Assembly: GCF_022749515.1 (NCBI RefSeq)
Contig: NZ_CP094242.1
Span: forward strand, 558,001-622,000
Direction: 5' to 3'
DNA from: Morococcus cerebrosus
GTDB taxonomy: Bacteria > Pseudomonadota > Gammaproteobacteria > Burkholderiales > Neisseriaceae
DNA length: 64,000 bases
Both the position numbers and the translations under genes were made by a program. The notes below the pieces were generated by a model that was not told where the DNA came from, ran no database searches, and saw only the letters and a program-made list of their open reading frames with translations. Shown here in pieces: positions 1 through 9,473 of this stretch; within the stretch, counting starts at the first letter, position 1, and the number at the start of each line of letters is the position of its first letter.

Positions 1-450
1 TTTGCCGTTAACGGTCGTTTTACCGCGTACGGTCAGCATATTGCCGTCCACTTTGTCGATATTGCCCAAATTGGCACGACCTGCCACCCATGCGACGTTT
101 CCGCCCCAGAAGGCATTAATATCGTCGCTGGAGCCGACGACGCGGAACAGGTTGGGGGTCAGTTCGTTTTTGTATTTCACTTGTGCTACAACAGGCTCGT
201 TGCCTTTGAAGCCGTACATAACGCTCAATGGGTCTTGACCGTTTTGACCGCAGCGGTAGTGTACCTCTTTGGTGCTGTCGATAGCGTCCACTTTCACGGT
301 TTGAGGAGTGAAAGGTTGGTTTTGTTGCGCTGCTTGTTGCGGAGCAGGAGCAGGTTTCGCAGCAGGTTTTCCTTTGGAAGAGCTGGAACATGCAGACAGC
401 GCGGCAGCGGCAATAACGGCAGAAATCAGTAACTTGGTATTTTTATTCAT
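1..450 (-). CDS. Putative surface lipoprotein, MliC/ACP-like (3' end off window)
   Basis: The reading frame opens at an ATG (448-450) and stays open to the left edge, so the C-terminus is missing. A GGAG ribosome site lies 7 nt upstream. The N-terminus is a lipoprotein signal peptide: Lys-containing start, Ala/Ile-rich core and lipobox LSAC, with C21 as the predicted lipidated cysteine. A Ser/Lys/Pro/Ala/Gln linker (residues 22-50) follows, then a beta-rich domain beginning HYRCGQNG. That pattern recalls the MliC-type lysozyme-inhibitor fold used by the neisserial adhesin complex protein. The family assignment is tentative; the lipoprotein call is firm. It is transcribed away from gabD. Confidence 0.75.
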   Translation of the reverse strand, partial: MNKNTKLLISAVIAAAALSACSSSSKGKPAAKPAPAPQQAAQQNQPFTPQTVKVDAIDSTKEVHYRCGQNGQDPLSVMYGFKGNEPVVAQVKYKNELTPNLFRVVGSSDDINAFWGGNVAWVAGRANLGNIDKVDGNMLTVRGKTTVNGK

Positions 451-749
451 CGGTTTACTCCATATGAATTATTGATAAAAGCGGTGTTAAACGTTAGCAC
501 AATAGCAGAGATAATATGCTTTGTCTTTGGTTTAGACAAATCTTTAATAAAAGCATCAAATGGAAAAGTAAATTTACTTTTGAAAGGACATTCAAATATT
601 TTACCCTTATATAGTTGTGGGTTTTGCCGTTTAGCTCAATATAAAATGGTAGTCGAAAAATCGGCGACGCAACGTTTCAGCAGTTTGCGCTTTTCTCCTA
701 TGAAGAGAATAATGACCTTCATCCATCATCTATACACACGAGGGCAGGC

Positions 750-2186
750 ATGAATTCTTTTGCATCATTGTTAAACCATCCCGATATTTCTTTTTCCCCG
801 ATTCCAGACAGTATCAAAGTCGATAATCCGGCGACGGGCGAGACTTTGGCGTTTGTCCGCACAACCCATTTAGACGACCTCAAGTTGCTGATTCAAAAAG
901 CGGAGGCCGCACAAAAGCTATGGGCGGCAAAAACTGCGTTGGAGCGTGCCGATGTGTTGTGGCGTTGGTATTTTTTAATCAAGGAAAACAAAGAAGAACT
1001 GGCGCGCATCATGACGATGGAACAGGGCAAAAGCCTGACCGAGGCACGCGGCGAAATCGATTATGCGGCTTCGTTTGTGCGCTGGTTTGCCGAAGAAGCG
1101 CGGCGGATTGACGGCGATGTGCTGACAAGCGTGAAAGCGACGCAAAAACTGGTCGTGTTGAAACAGCCCGTCGGCGTTACCGCTGCGATTACGCCGTGGA
1201 ACTTCCCGTCCGCGATGATTGCGCGCAAGGCCGCGCCTGCTTTGGCGGTGGGCTGCGCGATGATCGTCAAACCTGCGTCGCTCACGCCTCTGAGCGCGTA
1301 TGCGCTGGCCTTGTTGGCTTACGAAGCGGGCGTGCCGCAGGATTTACTTCCCGTTGTCAGCGGTCGCGCTTCGGAAATCAGTCATGAATTTGCCACGAAC
1401 CCGACCGTGCGCAAAATCAGCTTCACCGGTTCGACCGAAGTCGGCGCGAAAATTTTTGCCGACAGCGCGGCGGACATTAAAAAACTCAGTTTGGAACTGG
1501 GCGGCAACGCGCCGTTTATCGTGTTTGACGATGCCGATTTGGACAAAGCCGTCGAAGGCGCGCTGGCCAGCAAGTTCCGCAACAGCGGCCAGACCTGCGT
1601 CTGCACCAACCGCGTGTACGCTCAATCGGGCATTTACGACGAATTTTGCCGCAAATTAAGCGAAAAAGTAGCCGCGCTCAAATTGGGCAACGGCTTGGAT
1701 GAAGGCGTGAACCAAGGGCCGCTGATTGAGGAAAAAGCGGTGGAAAAAGTCGAGCAGCACATCGCCGATGCGCTCTCCAAAGGCGCGGTCTGCCTGACCG
1801 GAGGCAAACGCAGCGCATTGTGCGGAACGTTTTTCGAACCGACCGTCTTAAGCGGCGTAACGGCGCAAATGGTGGTGGCGCGCGAAGAAACCTTCGGGCC
1901 GTTGTGTCCCGTGTTCCGCTTTGCAACCGAAGCCGAAGTCATCGCGGCAGCCAACGATACGGAATACGGTTTGGCGGCCTACCTCTTCACCTCCGACACC
2001 GCCCGCCAATGGCGCGTCGGCGAAGCCTTGGAATACGGCATGATCGGCATCAATACCGGCTTAATCAGCAATGAAGCAGCACCGTTCGGCGGCGTGAAAC
2101 GCAGCGGGCTGGGACGCGAAGGCAGCAAATACGGTGCGGACGAATATTTGGAATTGAAATATTTGTGTATCGATGTGGCGGATTGA
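750..2186 (+). CDS. gabD: NAD(P)-dependent succinate-semialdehyde dehydrogenase
   Basis: 478 aa, full length for the aldehyde dehydrogenase superfamily and closest to the GabD branch, which oxidises succinate semialdehyde to succinate in the cytosol. Visible motifs are the cofactor-binding FTGSTEVG, the general-base Glu249 in LELGGNAP, the catalytic Cys283 in NSGQTCVC, and the C-terminal EETFGP. The ATG follows a GAGGGCAGG ribosome site. No GABA transaminase or other gab gene is adjacent, so the physiological aldehyde is inferred from family resemblance only. The gene ends in a convergent DUS hairpin shared with the DUF445 gene. Confidence 0.88.
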   Translation: MNSFASLLNHPDISFSPIPDSIKVDNPATGETLAFVRTTHLDDLKLLIQKAEAAQKLWAAKTALERADVLWRWYFLIKENKEELARIMTMEQGKSLTEARGEIDYAASFVRWFAEEARRIDGDVLTSVKATQKLVVLKQPVGVTAAITPWNFPSAMIARKAAPALAVGCAMIVKPASLTPLSAYALALLAYEAGVPQDLLPVVSGRASEISHEFATNPTVRKISFTGSTEVGAKIFADSAADIKKLSLELGGNAPFIVFDDADLDKAVEGALASKFRNSGQTCVCTNRVYAQSGIYDEFCRKLSEKVAALKLGNGLDEGVNQGPLIEEKAVEKVEQHIADALSKGAVCLTGGKRSALCGTFFEPTVLSGVTAQMVVAREETFGPLCPVFRFATEAEVIAAANDTEYGLAAYLFTSDTARQWRVGEALEYGMIGINTGLISNEAAPFGGVKRSGLGREGSKYGADEYLELKYLCIDVAD

Positions 2187-2205
2187 GTTTGCTATTAGAA
2201 GCAAC

Positions 2206-2258
2206 AAGTCGTCTGAAAAACAAATTTCATTGAAACCTTGTTTTCAGACGACCTTTTT
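2206..2258. terminator. DUS inverted pair between convergent genes
   Basis: Arms AAGTCGTCTGAAAA and TTTTCAGACGACCTT are followed by a T run on the plus strand. It lies between the 3' ends of gabD and the DUF445 gene and can act as a two-way terminator. The left arm has AAG in place of AGG. Confidence 0.7.
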
Positions 2259-2263
2259 TCATA

Positions 2264-3583
2264 CTATCCAGCCAGCCACAGCGATACCGTATAAATCACC
2301 AGTCCGACCAGTCCGCCGACAAGCGTGCCGTTGATGCGGATATATTGCAAATCCTTGCCCACGCTCAATTCCAGTTTTTCCACCATCAGGCGGCTGTCCC
2401 AGCCTTTGACTTTGTCCGAGACGAACAAAGCGGCCTTATCTTTATAACGCATCACAAAATCCCGAACCAAAAGCGAAATCCGCACATCCGCCCGCCGCAT
2501 AAATTGCGGGTATGCCTGAGCTTGCGAACGCATATGGTTCAGCAGCTTTTCCAGTTGCGCTTGGCACAAAGAGTCTTGTTTTTCCACATCTTCCCGCGCC
2601 CAGTCCAGAATGCCGCGCCATAAGGTCATGATTTGACGTTGCAGTGCGGGCGATTGCGCGAGCTGTTTTTTGAATTTGTCCAGGCGGCGGTGCCACAGGC
2701 GCGATGTGGTCAGGCGTTCGGTCAGTTCGTCGTATTGCACCAAGAATTGTCGGCGCAGCGCGTTATCTTGCTTGTCCGCTGTTGCCAAATAGCCGTCTAT
2801 CCATGCCAACGCTTTTTCTGCCGCCCAATCATCGACTTTCTCCACCAAGATCGATTTCACCGCCGCTTTGAGCCTGTCCCAAGTTCCGGGATTGCCGCCT
2901 TCGATTTTCGCCGCCCATTCGCGCAGGTTCTGCTCCAGCATTTCACGGGTTTCCGGCGTTTTCAGCCAACGCCGAATCTGACGGAGCAGGCTTTCAAACG
3001 CTTTTTCGTGCATCCCTTGCGCTTTCAGCAGCCGCAAACCGTCGGCAAGCGCGTTACCGATTTGTCCGCCGCTGTAACGTTCTTCCAGCAGCATCGCCGT
3101 GAAACGCGCCGTCTGTTCCGGTTTGGCGATAGCAAGCAGGGTCGGAATCTGCTTGGAAAGCCACGGCAGCCAGTGCGATTTCACGTCTTCGCCGTCCAGC
3201 CATTTCAATAATTTATCGCTGGGCTGCGCTTGATAAATACGCATGGCGATGGGTTTGCCCTGTAAAAAATTGTGTTCGATAAACCGCCCCAATTCATCGC
3301 CGATACGCGCCTGATTGCGCGGCAAAATCGCGGTATGGGGAATCGGCAGGCCGAGGGGTCGTCTGAAAAGCGCAGTTACGGCAAACCAGTCCGCCAGCGC
3401 ACCCACCATCGCCGCTTCGGCAAACGCTTTGACAAATCCCAACCAAGGATATTGGCGCACATAAACGGCGGAGGCTGCAAACAGCACGCACGCCGCAAGC
3501 AGCAAGCCCGTCGCCCAACGCCTGCTTTTTGCCAATTTTTTGCGCGCCTCATTTAAGCGGACTTGTTCCGAAAGGGTGTGCAT
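2264..3583 (-). CDS. DUF445 family membrane protein (YjiN-like)
   Basis: 439 aa. One transmembrane segment near the N-terminus (residues about 23-42) is followed by the family hallmark around ALADWFAVTALFRRPLG. A long, mostly helical, charged middle region follows, with a second hydrophobic segment at the extreme C-terminus (GGLVGLVIYTVSLWL). This topology is typical of DUF445/YjiN proteins, which are inner-membrane proteins of unknown function. The ATG has an AGGA ribosome site. It is the only gene of its transcript that can be seen; the upstream TauE/SafE gene is 270 bp away. Confidence 0.82.
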   Translation of the reverse strand: MHTLSEQVRLNEARKKLAKSRRWATGLLLAACVLFAASAVYVRQYPWLGFVKAFAEAAMVGALADWFAVTALFRRPLGLPIPHTAILPRNQARIGDELGRFIEHNFLQGKPIAMRIYQAQPSDKLLKWLDGEDVKSHWLPWLSKQIPTLLAIAKPEQTARFTAMLLEERYSGGQIGNALADGLRLLKAQGMHEKAFESLLRQIRRWLKTPETREMLEQNLREWAAKIEGGNPGTWDRLKAAVKSILVEKVDDWAAEKALAWIDGYLATADKQDNALRRQFLVQYDELTERLTTSRLWHRRLDKFKKQLAQSPALQRQIMTLWRGILDWAREDVEKQDSLCQAQLEKLLNHMRSQAQAYPQFMRRADVRISLLVRDFVMRYKDKAALFVSDKVKGWDSRLMVEKLELSVGKDLQYIRINGTLVGGLVGLVIYTVSLWLAG

Positions 3584-3853
3584 TTCTATTCCTGTCTTTT
3601 TTGTCTTTAGAGGGTTGCGAATAGATTGATTATTTTTTAATCAGCTGAAAATATTCAATAGGTTTCAAAATATTATCCAAGTTTTCCACAGAATGCACAC
3701 ATCAATCCGAATGCGGGTTGTGGGCAATATTTTGTATTGCCTATTTTTTAATCATGATATTTTTATTTTGGAAAATCAAAAGGGAAGGAGAGTTGTTCAC
3801 AAGCTGTTCACATGATTCTGCGGTATGGCTGTGTACAGGTTTTCAGACGACCT

Positions 3854-4534
3854 TTATGCCGTCCAGCCTGAAACCGAAACCCAAAGCCGCCACAAGGCCC
3901 AAGCCGCTACCGTCAACCCTGCCAACAGGCGGATGCTGCGTTTTTGCAAAAGCGTTTTCAACTGCGCCGCAAAGATACCCATCGCCAAAAGGTTGGGCAG
4001 CGTGCCGAGCGCAAAAGCCAACATATATAAAGCACCGTGAACCGCGCTGCCGCTGCCTAAGGCGTAAAGCGACGCGCTGTAAACCAGGCCGCACGGCAGC
4101 CAGCCCCAGAGCATCCCCACGCCGAAACAGGCTGGGACGGAACGGATGGGCAAAAGCTTGTTTAAAAACGGATTCAGCCGCTTCCATATCGGTTTGCCGA
4201 TGCGTTCGATACGCGTTGCCGCCGTCGAAATCCCCGCCAGATAAAGCCCTAAAAGCAACAGCAGGATGTTTGCCGCGATATACAACCCCTGCTGCAACAC
4301 ACGGGTGTCATCCAAAGAAATCCCTGCCTGCCCGATCAGTCCGACTAGGAAGCCGATGAGGACATAGCTGCTTACACGTCCTAAGTTCAACAGGACAATC
4401 AATCCGAAACGGTTGAGGTTGGGCGGAAGCTGCAAGGCAAATGCGCTGCTTAACCCGCCGCACATACCGACGCAGTGGCCGCCGCCGAAAAAACCGAGCA
4501 GAAACAGAGTGAGGAAGGTAAGGTTTTCGTCCAT
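3854..4534 (-). CDS. Sulfite exporter TauE/SafE-like (UreH-type) membrane protein
   Basis: 226 aa, strongly hydrophobic with about six transmembrane helices. Near the N-terminus it has GGGHCVGMCGG, the Cys/His-rich signature of the small TauE/SafE subgroup often linked to metal handling and cytochrome oxidase maturation. A second cysteine-containing helix reads ACFGVGMLWGWLPCG. The substrate cannot be told from sequence. The stop codon directly abuts a single DUS (3840-3853). No oxidase or copper gene is within this window, so the metal link rests on family knowledge. Confidence 0.75.
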   Translation of the reverse strand: MDENLTFLTLFLLGFFGGGHCVGMCGGLSSAFALQLPPNLNRFGLIVLLNLGRVSSYVLIGFLVGLIGQAGISLDDTRVLQQGLYIAANILLLLLGLYLAGISTAATRIERIGKPIWKRLNPFLNKLLPIRSVPACFGVGMLWGWLPCGLVYSASLYALGSGSAVHGALYMLAFALGTLPNLLAMGIFAAQLKTLLQKRSIRLLAGLTVAAWALWRLWVSVSGWTA

Positions 4535-4642
4535 ATCAGATATATTTGAAATTGTTATCAGGCTGTTTCGTATTGTATCAACAACGGAGGAATGAGGATA
4601 AGAAAGGATGGAATAGGGGCGGATTATTGCGCATCTGTTTGG

Positions 4643-4703
4643 AAAGGTCGTCTGAAAATCGCTTTGCCTTGATTGGAGGGCACTGGGTTTTCAGACGACC
4701 TTT
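4643..4703. repeat. DUS inverted pair
   Basis: AAAGGTCGTCTGAAAA and TTTTCAGACGACCTTT, about 30 nt apart, in the 449 bp gap between the TauE/SafE-like gene and the TonB receptor. Apart from this pair, the Fur box and the leader hairpin I see nothing coding in the gap. Confidence 0.75.
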
Positions 4704-4868
4704 GGACTGCCCGATATTTATAAAGCCCTATTTTGAGAAAAATAATTTGATTTCATTTGAAAACAAAATGTTAAACGAATCGAATATTTCTGAACAAGAT
4801 ACCGAAGAAGCAAGCAAATGTTTGCATATTATCGAGATTTGGTTAAAATTATCGAAAAATATATAAAT

Positions 4869-4887
4869 AATAATCAAAATCATTATA
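4869..4887 (+). promoter_or_regulatory. Candidate Fur box
   Basis: AATAATCAAAATCATTATA matches 15 of 19 positions of the Fur consensus GATAATGATAATCATTATC. It sits in very AT-rich DNA about 100 bp before the TonB-receptor start, the expected place for iron repression of such a gene. Confidence 0.65.
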
Positions 4888-4922
4888 TTTATATTCAATC
4901 TGACTTGCGGCAAAACCTTTCC

Positions 4923-4951
4923 GAGGTCGTCTGAAAACTTTCAGACGACGC
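4923..4951 (+). repeat. DUS hairpin in the 5' leader of the receptor gene
   Basis: GTCGTCTGAAA and TTTCAGACGAC form an 11 bp stem with an almost absent spacer. It lies between the Fur box and the ATG, 33 nt before the start. No T run follows on the plus strand, so it does not look like a plain terminator. Confidence 0.7.
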
Positions 4952-5344
4952 TGTCTGACATTCCGCCACACAAGGAATCCGTTATGAAGCCAGTCAAAGT
5001 CAACACCCTTGCCGCCTGCATCGCCGCCATCGGTTTCTCTCCCATCATTTATGCTGCCGATAATACGCCGACCGTCATTCTCGATACCGTTACCGTCAAA
5101 GGCACGCGCAATAAAGACGAAATCGGTAAAAACCGGGTTTATACCCGCGAAATCGTCAATCTTTACAAAGGCAAAAACGAAGTCGAAACCTTCAAGGGCA
5201 ACACCGTATCCGACCTTTTGAGCGGTATGTCCGGCGTGTACAGCGGCGACGCGCGCAACAGCGGTGCGTTGGATCCCAATATACGCGGCGTGCAGGGGCA
5301 GGGACGGATTCCCGTTACCATCGACGGCACGGAGCAGGCGATTA

Positions 5345-5366
5345 TAGTCAATTAAAAATAAAATAG
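5345..5366 (+). repeat. Left terminal inverted repeat of IS630 element
   Basis: Differs from the reverse complement of 6224-6245 at two central positions only. Confidence 0.9.
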
Positions 5367-5394
5367 TACAATACTCAACTTTGAAGGTCTAACC

Positions 5395-5745
5395 ATGGCA
5401 TACTCTGCGGACTTAAGAAACAAAGCTTTAAACTATTACGAACAATGCAAAAATATCAGCCAAACCGCAGCAACGTTTAACTTGTCAAGAAACACGCTTT
5501 ACCTGTGGATTCGCCTTAAAAAACAAACAGGCAGCCTAAAACATCAAGTTACCGGTCTAAATGCCGTCAAATTGGATAGGCAAAAACTGGCTCAATATGT
5601 TGGGCAACACCCGGATGCCTATCTGCATGAAATCGCCAAACATTTTGATTGTACGCCAGCCGCCGTTTGCTATGCACTCAAACAGATGGGGATGACGCGC
5701 AAAAAAAGACCACCACTTACAAAGAACAAGACCCGGCCAAAGTAA
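5395..5745 (+). CDS. IS630-family transposase, first frame (HTH domain)
   Basis: 116 aa. The N-terminal part is a helix-turn-helix DNA-binding domain (residues about 1-60, NISQTAATFNLSRNTLYLWI), followed by a second HTH (HEIAKHFDCTPAAVCYALKQ). The ATG has a GAAGG ribosome site. A run of seven A at 5701-5707 lies just where the next frame must be entered. A -1 shift there would join MTRKK to TTTYKEQDPAKV, the usual continuity of IS630 transposases. Without the shift the product ends in an unrelated tail. It is co-oriented with the host receptor gene and downstream of its Fur-box promoter. Confidence 0.85.
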   Translation: MAYSADLRNKALNYYEQCKNISQTAATFNLSRNTLYLWIRLKKQTGSLKHQVTGLNAVKLDRQKLAQYVGQHPDAYLHEIAKHFDCTPAAVCYALKQMGMTRKKRPPLTKNKTRPK

Positions 5746-6242
5746 CGCATTATTTGACACAGCTGGCCGAATTTTCCGACTACCAACGTGTTTATTTGGA
5801 TGAAACAGGATTTGACCGCTACCTGTTCCGTCCCTATGCCCGCAGCCCGAAAGGGCAAATAGTGAAAGCGCAGATAAGAGGAAAAAGATACCGACGCTTA
5901 TCTCTGGTGTCCGCACAAGTCGGCAACCGGCTGATTGCTCCGATGGTTTATCAAAATACGATGACCGGGGTCTTTTTTGAAGCGTGGTTTCAGCAATGCC
6001 TACTGCCCGCATTGACTCAAAAATCGGTGATTATTTTAGATAATGCACGATTTCACCGTATGGGTGTTTTACGGGAAATGGCGGAAAAATTGGGACATAA
6101 GGTATTGCCTCTTGCACCTTATTCACCTGAGCTCAACCCGATTGAGAAGGTGTGGGCGAATATTAAGCGGTATCTGCGAACCGTATTGTCTGATTACGCC
6201 CGATTTGACGATGCGTTACTGTCCTATTTTGATTTTAATTGA
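5649..6242 (+). CDS. IS630-family transposase, second frame (DDE catalytic domain)
   Basis: Catalytic half reached by -1 frameshifting at the A7 run. The real sequence begins near TTTYKEQDP; the residues before it overlap the first frame. The DDE triad is visible: Asp in VYLDETGF, Asp in IILDNARFH and Glu in SPELNPIEKVW. The domain is complete and the stop codon (TGA, 6240-6242) lies inside the right terminal repeat. The element therefore looks capable of transposition. Confidence 0.85.
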   Translation: MYASRRLLCTQTDGDDAQKKTTTYKEQDPAKVTHYLTQLAEFSDYQRVYLDETGFDRYLFRPYARSPKGQIVKAQIRGKRYRRLSLVSAQVGNRLIAPMVYQNTMTGVFFEAWFQQCLLPALTQKSVIILDNARFHRMGVLREMAEKLGHKVLPLAPYSPELNPIEKVWANIKRYLRTVLSDYARFDDALLSYFDFN

Positions 6243-6245
6243 CTA
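6224..6245 (-). repeat. Right terminal inverted repeat of IS630 element
   Basis: Mirror of 5345-5366 with two mismatches; followed directly by the duplicated TA. Confidence 0.9.
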
Positions 6246-9200
6246 TACCGTCTGGCGCGGCTACGCAGGCGCAAACAACCGCAACTACGTCGATCCCAAC
6301 ATCATCAGCAGCGTTTCCATCGAAAAAGGCCCTTCGTTCAGCCGCGATATGAAAAGCGGCATAGGCGGCTCCGTCGCCCTGAAAACCATAGATGCCGACG
6401 ATATTGTCCCCGAAGGGCAGAAATACGGATTTGAAGTGAAGGCGGAGGCTTCCAATAATTCCATTAAGCGGCGTGAGAATGCTTATGAACATTCAGTCGA
6501 TTATCGAACCTTGCCTGTTCCCGCAGTAGCGACGGGCGGTATTTGGCGTTCGTTTTTTGACGATACCGACCGAATCGACCAGCGTTTCAACGGACGCAAT
6601 AAATTTGGGGAAGATAAAGCCTACCGCATTGCCGCTGCCACCAAGCAGGACAATTTTGATGCCATGCTCGCCTATGCCTACCGCAGTAAAGGCAATTATT
6701 TTTCCGGCAAGAAAGGGGCGGAACGATACGGCTATATCGGTCCTTGGACACAAGAAACTTTAGACGAATTAAAACGTCGTCAAGAAGAAGCCGCTGCCAA
6801 GGGCGAGAAATTTTACGGCAGTGAAAACATGCTGGGCGCACCCGATATTTCAAAAATCGGACTTTTCTACCATCCGGGCGGGGAAGTCAGCAATACCTCG
6901 CTCGAAACCAAATCATGGGTAGGTAAAACCACCTTCCGTCTGCCGAACCGCCAAACGCTCAAATTCGGCCTGCGCCATACCGATTCCACGTTCGGCGAAA
7001 TCATGCCTTCGCGTATTATCGGCCCCATCAGTTGGGATGCGTCCGTCCTCAACAAAATTGCCGAATGGCCGCAGGCATGGGTCAAACAGCGTTCCTACAA
7101 TATCGACTATTCGTGGAAGCCCGAGGGCAGCCGTTGGATAGATTTCGATGCCACGCTTTGGACAACGCGCACCAATTCCAAAACCAATACCGCAGGCGGC
7201 TCGCCCGGCGATACCGTTTATGAGGACAACAAATTTCAAATAGCATGGGACGAATACGACAGATGGCAGAAATACACCCCCGCAGAGCGGCAGGAATTGC
7301 TGGATGCAGGAATAGAAGCCCCCAAACCGCCCAAATCCGAAACACCCAATACCAACGGACGCTTCAACACCATCGAAGGCAACGCCTATTACGCCCGTAA
7401 CAACCGGACAGGCTTTCAATTTTCCAACCGTATGAAATTGAGCGACAAACTGTCGCTGACCTTGATGGGCGATTTTCAAAACGAAAAACTGACATCGCGC
7501 AATGATTTTTCAGACGAGCTGGAGCGGGGAGGATACGACAAATATCGGGAAGAACTTGAAAACAGCACCATCAGGGCAAATTACGGATTAAACGAATTCG
7601 GCGTACCGCGCAACGGCAAGCGGCGAGAATACAATCTGGGCTTCAATTTCCGCTACGAACCGTTCCGCTGGCTGACGTTGACGGCGGGCGGACGGTACAC
7701 GAATTTCCAGCTTCAGGACAAAAGCAAACGCTTGGAAAGCGGTAAGAACAAATATGGTCGCCCGCTGGAAATGAACAGGGGGATAAAATATTCGGTCGGC
7801 AGGGTGGCGACTCTGCAGGAATACGCGGATTACAAGGTGATTGATGATGCGTTGGCAGACGGCAGTTTGGATTGGGGAGATTTATATGCCAAAGATGAAT
7901 ATGCAGAACAATTGAAAAAATATAAGCAGATTTCGCTAAACCAGTTCAGCGTCAATTCTCAAGCTATTCCGACTTTGATAAATGATCGCGAAAAATGGGT
8001 CAATCCCAATGAGCAGGTAGATTTCTATTGGCTGAAAGACGATAAGGGTCGTCTGAATATGAAAGACCACCCCCTTACCAACGGCAGCATTCCCGATTTG
8101 CACGCCCAAGTCCCCAATCCCGTTTACGACCCGTCCAATCCCGACAGCCCGCAGTTTGTGCCCAAATATTATAACGTTGATGCAAGCGTATATACGACTC
8201 CAATGACCGAAGCCGAAAGGCAGCGGGCGATGAAGCAGAAAGGCAGCGGTTGGGTGCCCGCATTTTCTGCCACTGTCAATTTTACTGATTACAGCCGCGC
8301 CTATTTGCGCTATACCGAAACCCTGCGCTACCCCAGCATTTTTGAAGGGACTTACGGCTTTTCTACTGCCGCCGGCTCATTCAACCGCATGGGCTATGGC
8401 TGGCGGCCCGAACACGCCAAAAACTGGGAAGTCGGCTACATCCATGATTTGACGGGACTGTTACCGAAAATGAAAAAAGCGGATTTCCGCATCAACTACT
8501 TCCATAACAAGACCAAAAACGTTATCGATAGGGACAGCAATCTCGAATTCGAACAATTCGACAGACAAATCCGCAGTGGTGCCGAGCTGTCCACCCGCTT
8601 CGATACCGGACGCGTCTTCGGCAGCCTGAACGTATTCCGCAGCCTGAAAAACAAAATGTGCGACGAAAATTTCCCTTGGACATCCGCAACAGAGGGCATG
8701 GTTGATTCAAGCTATTTTGTGAAAAACGGTAAGACTATGAACCGTCCTGTCTGCAACCACGGCGGCTTGACCGATTCGGGCTATCTGGCAAGCGCGCTTC
8801 AACCTCGTTGGTCGATTGATGCCGAATTGGGCAGCCGTTTCCTTGCCAATAAACTGGAAACAGGCGTGCGCCTTCATTACCACAGCCGCGTCTATGAAAA
8901 CCGCAATGATGCGTGGCAGCCTAACTACAACATATTCAATCAATATAGGGGAACTAATCATAAACCCCAATATAACGATATGCGCTGGCAGCCTGTTGCG
9001 GTATGGGATGCCTACCTGCGCTACAAAATCGGCAAAAACCTGACTGCCGAGCTGGTAGGCAGCAATCTGACCAACCGCTACTACCTCGACCCGATGAGCC
9101 GCTCCTATCTGCCCGCACCGGGTAGAACCATCAGGGTAGGGATTACGGGCAAGTTTTAAAGTAATTTCAAATTAGGATTTCCCCATATTTCGATATTGGG

Positions 9201-9254
9201 AAGAGGATATTCGGGGGCTTTGTCATCAAAGCAGAATACAGGTTTTAAGCACCC

Positions 9255-9288
9255 GAGGTCGTCTGAAAACGAATTTTCAGACGACCTC
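9255..9288 (+). terminator. DUS hairpin after the TonB receptor
   Basis: GAGGTCGTCTGAAAA and TTTTCAGACGACCTC with a very short loop, 95 bp after the receptor stop. No long T run follows, so termination strength is uncertain. Confidence 0.6.
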
Positions 9289-9363
9289 GAAGGTTTATGT
9301 TGGATAAGCTGTCCGCTAAGGAGTCGGTTTTGTAAGAGTGCTATTTTTATCCTGAATACACGT

Positions 9364-9369
9364 TATAAT
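9364..9369 (+). promoter_or_regulatory. Candidate -10 box for dnaG
   Basis: A perfect TATAAT 104 nt before the dnaG start. No convincing -35 hexamer at 16-18 nt spacing was found, so this is only a candidate. Confidence 0.35.
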
Positions 9370-9401
9370 ACGAACCTTGTTTTCAAACCGATTCGAGATT
9401 C

Positions 9402-9443
9402 CGTTTTCAGACGACCTTTAAGATAAAAGGTCGTCTGAAAACG
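9402..9443 (+). repeat. Long DUS palindrome in the dnaG leader
   Basis: Two inward 18-nt arms (CGTTTTCAGACGACCTTT and AAAGGTCGTCTGAAAACG) with a 6-nt loop. The DUS copies point outward, opposite to the usual gene-end pair. It ends 30 nt before the dnaG start. Confidence 0.75.
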
Positions 9444-9473
9444 TTTGTCCCGTCCATACGCATCCGCCGAACT

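Larger units (their letters stand above)
5345..6245 (+). mobile_element. IS630-family insertion sequence, 901 bp
   Basis: Terminal inverted repeats of 22 bp (20/22 identical, starting TAGTCAATTAAAA) bound two overlapping transposase frames. The target dinucleotide TA is duplicated at 5343-5344 and 6246-6247, the signature of IS630/Tc1 transposition. Excision of 903 bp would restore the receptor gene exactly. Confidence 0.93.
4984..9159 (+). pseudogene. TonB-dependent outer-membrane receptor (TdfG-like), interrupted by IS630-family element
   Basis: Residues 1-120 (4984-5343) carry a signal peptide and the start of the plug domain (DTVTVKGTRNKDEIGKNRVY, then NIRGVQGQGRIPVTIDG). The frame resumes at 6248 with TVWRGYAGANNRNYVDP and runs to a C-terminal Phe typical of beta-barrels (RTIRVGITGKF). 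Joined, they give about 1,090 aa, large for this family and similar in size to the neisserial receptor TdfG. The ligand is unknown. The inserted element plus one TA is 903 bp, so the flanks stay in register, but the first in-frame stop comes 10 nt into the element. A Fur box upstream suggests iron regulation. Confidence 0.88.

Noticed and set aside
472..753. 93-codon frame ending on the gabD start (TGA overlapping ATG)
   Set aside because: It starts at a TTG without a ribosome site, has no recognisable domain, and crosses what must be the gabD promoter region.
4546..4913. Short frames on both strands between the TauE/SafE-like gene and the receptor
   Set aside because: AT-rich, overlapping the Fur box and DUS pair, no ribosome sites; treated as regulatory intergenic DNA.
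6043..9159. A single 1,038-codon frame starting inside the IS630 element
   Set aside because: Its first 68 codons are the transposase gene read out of frame; the receptor part truly begins at 6248 and belongs with the N-terminal fragment at 4984.
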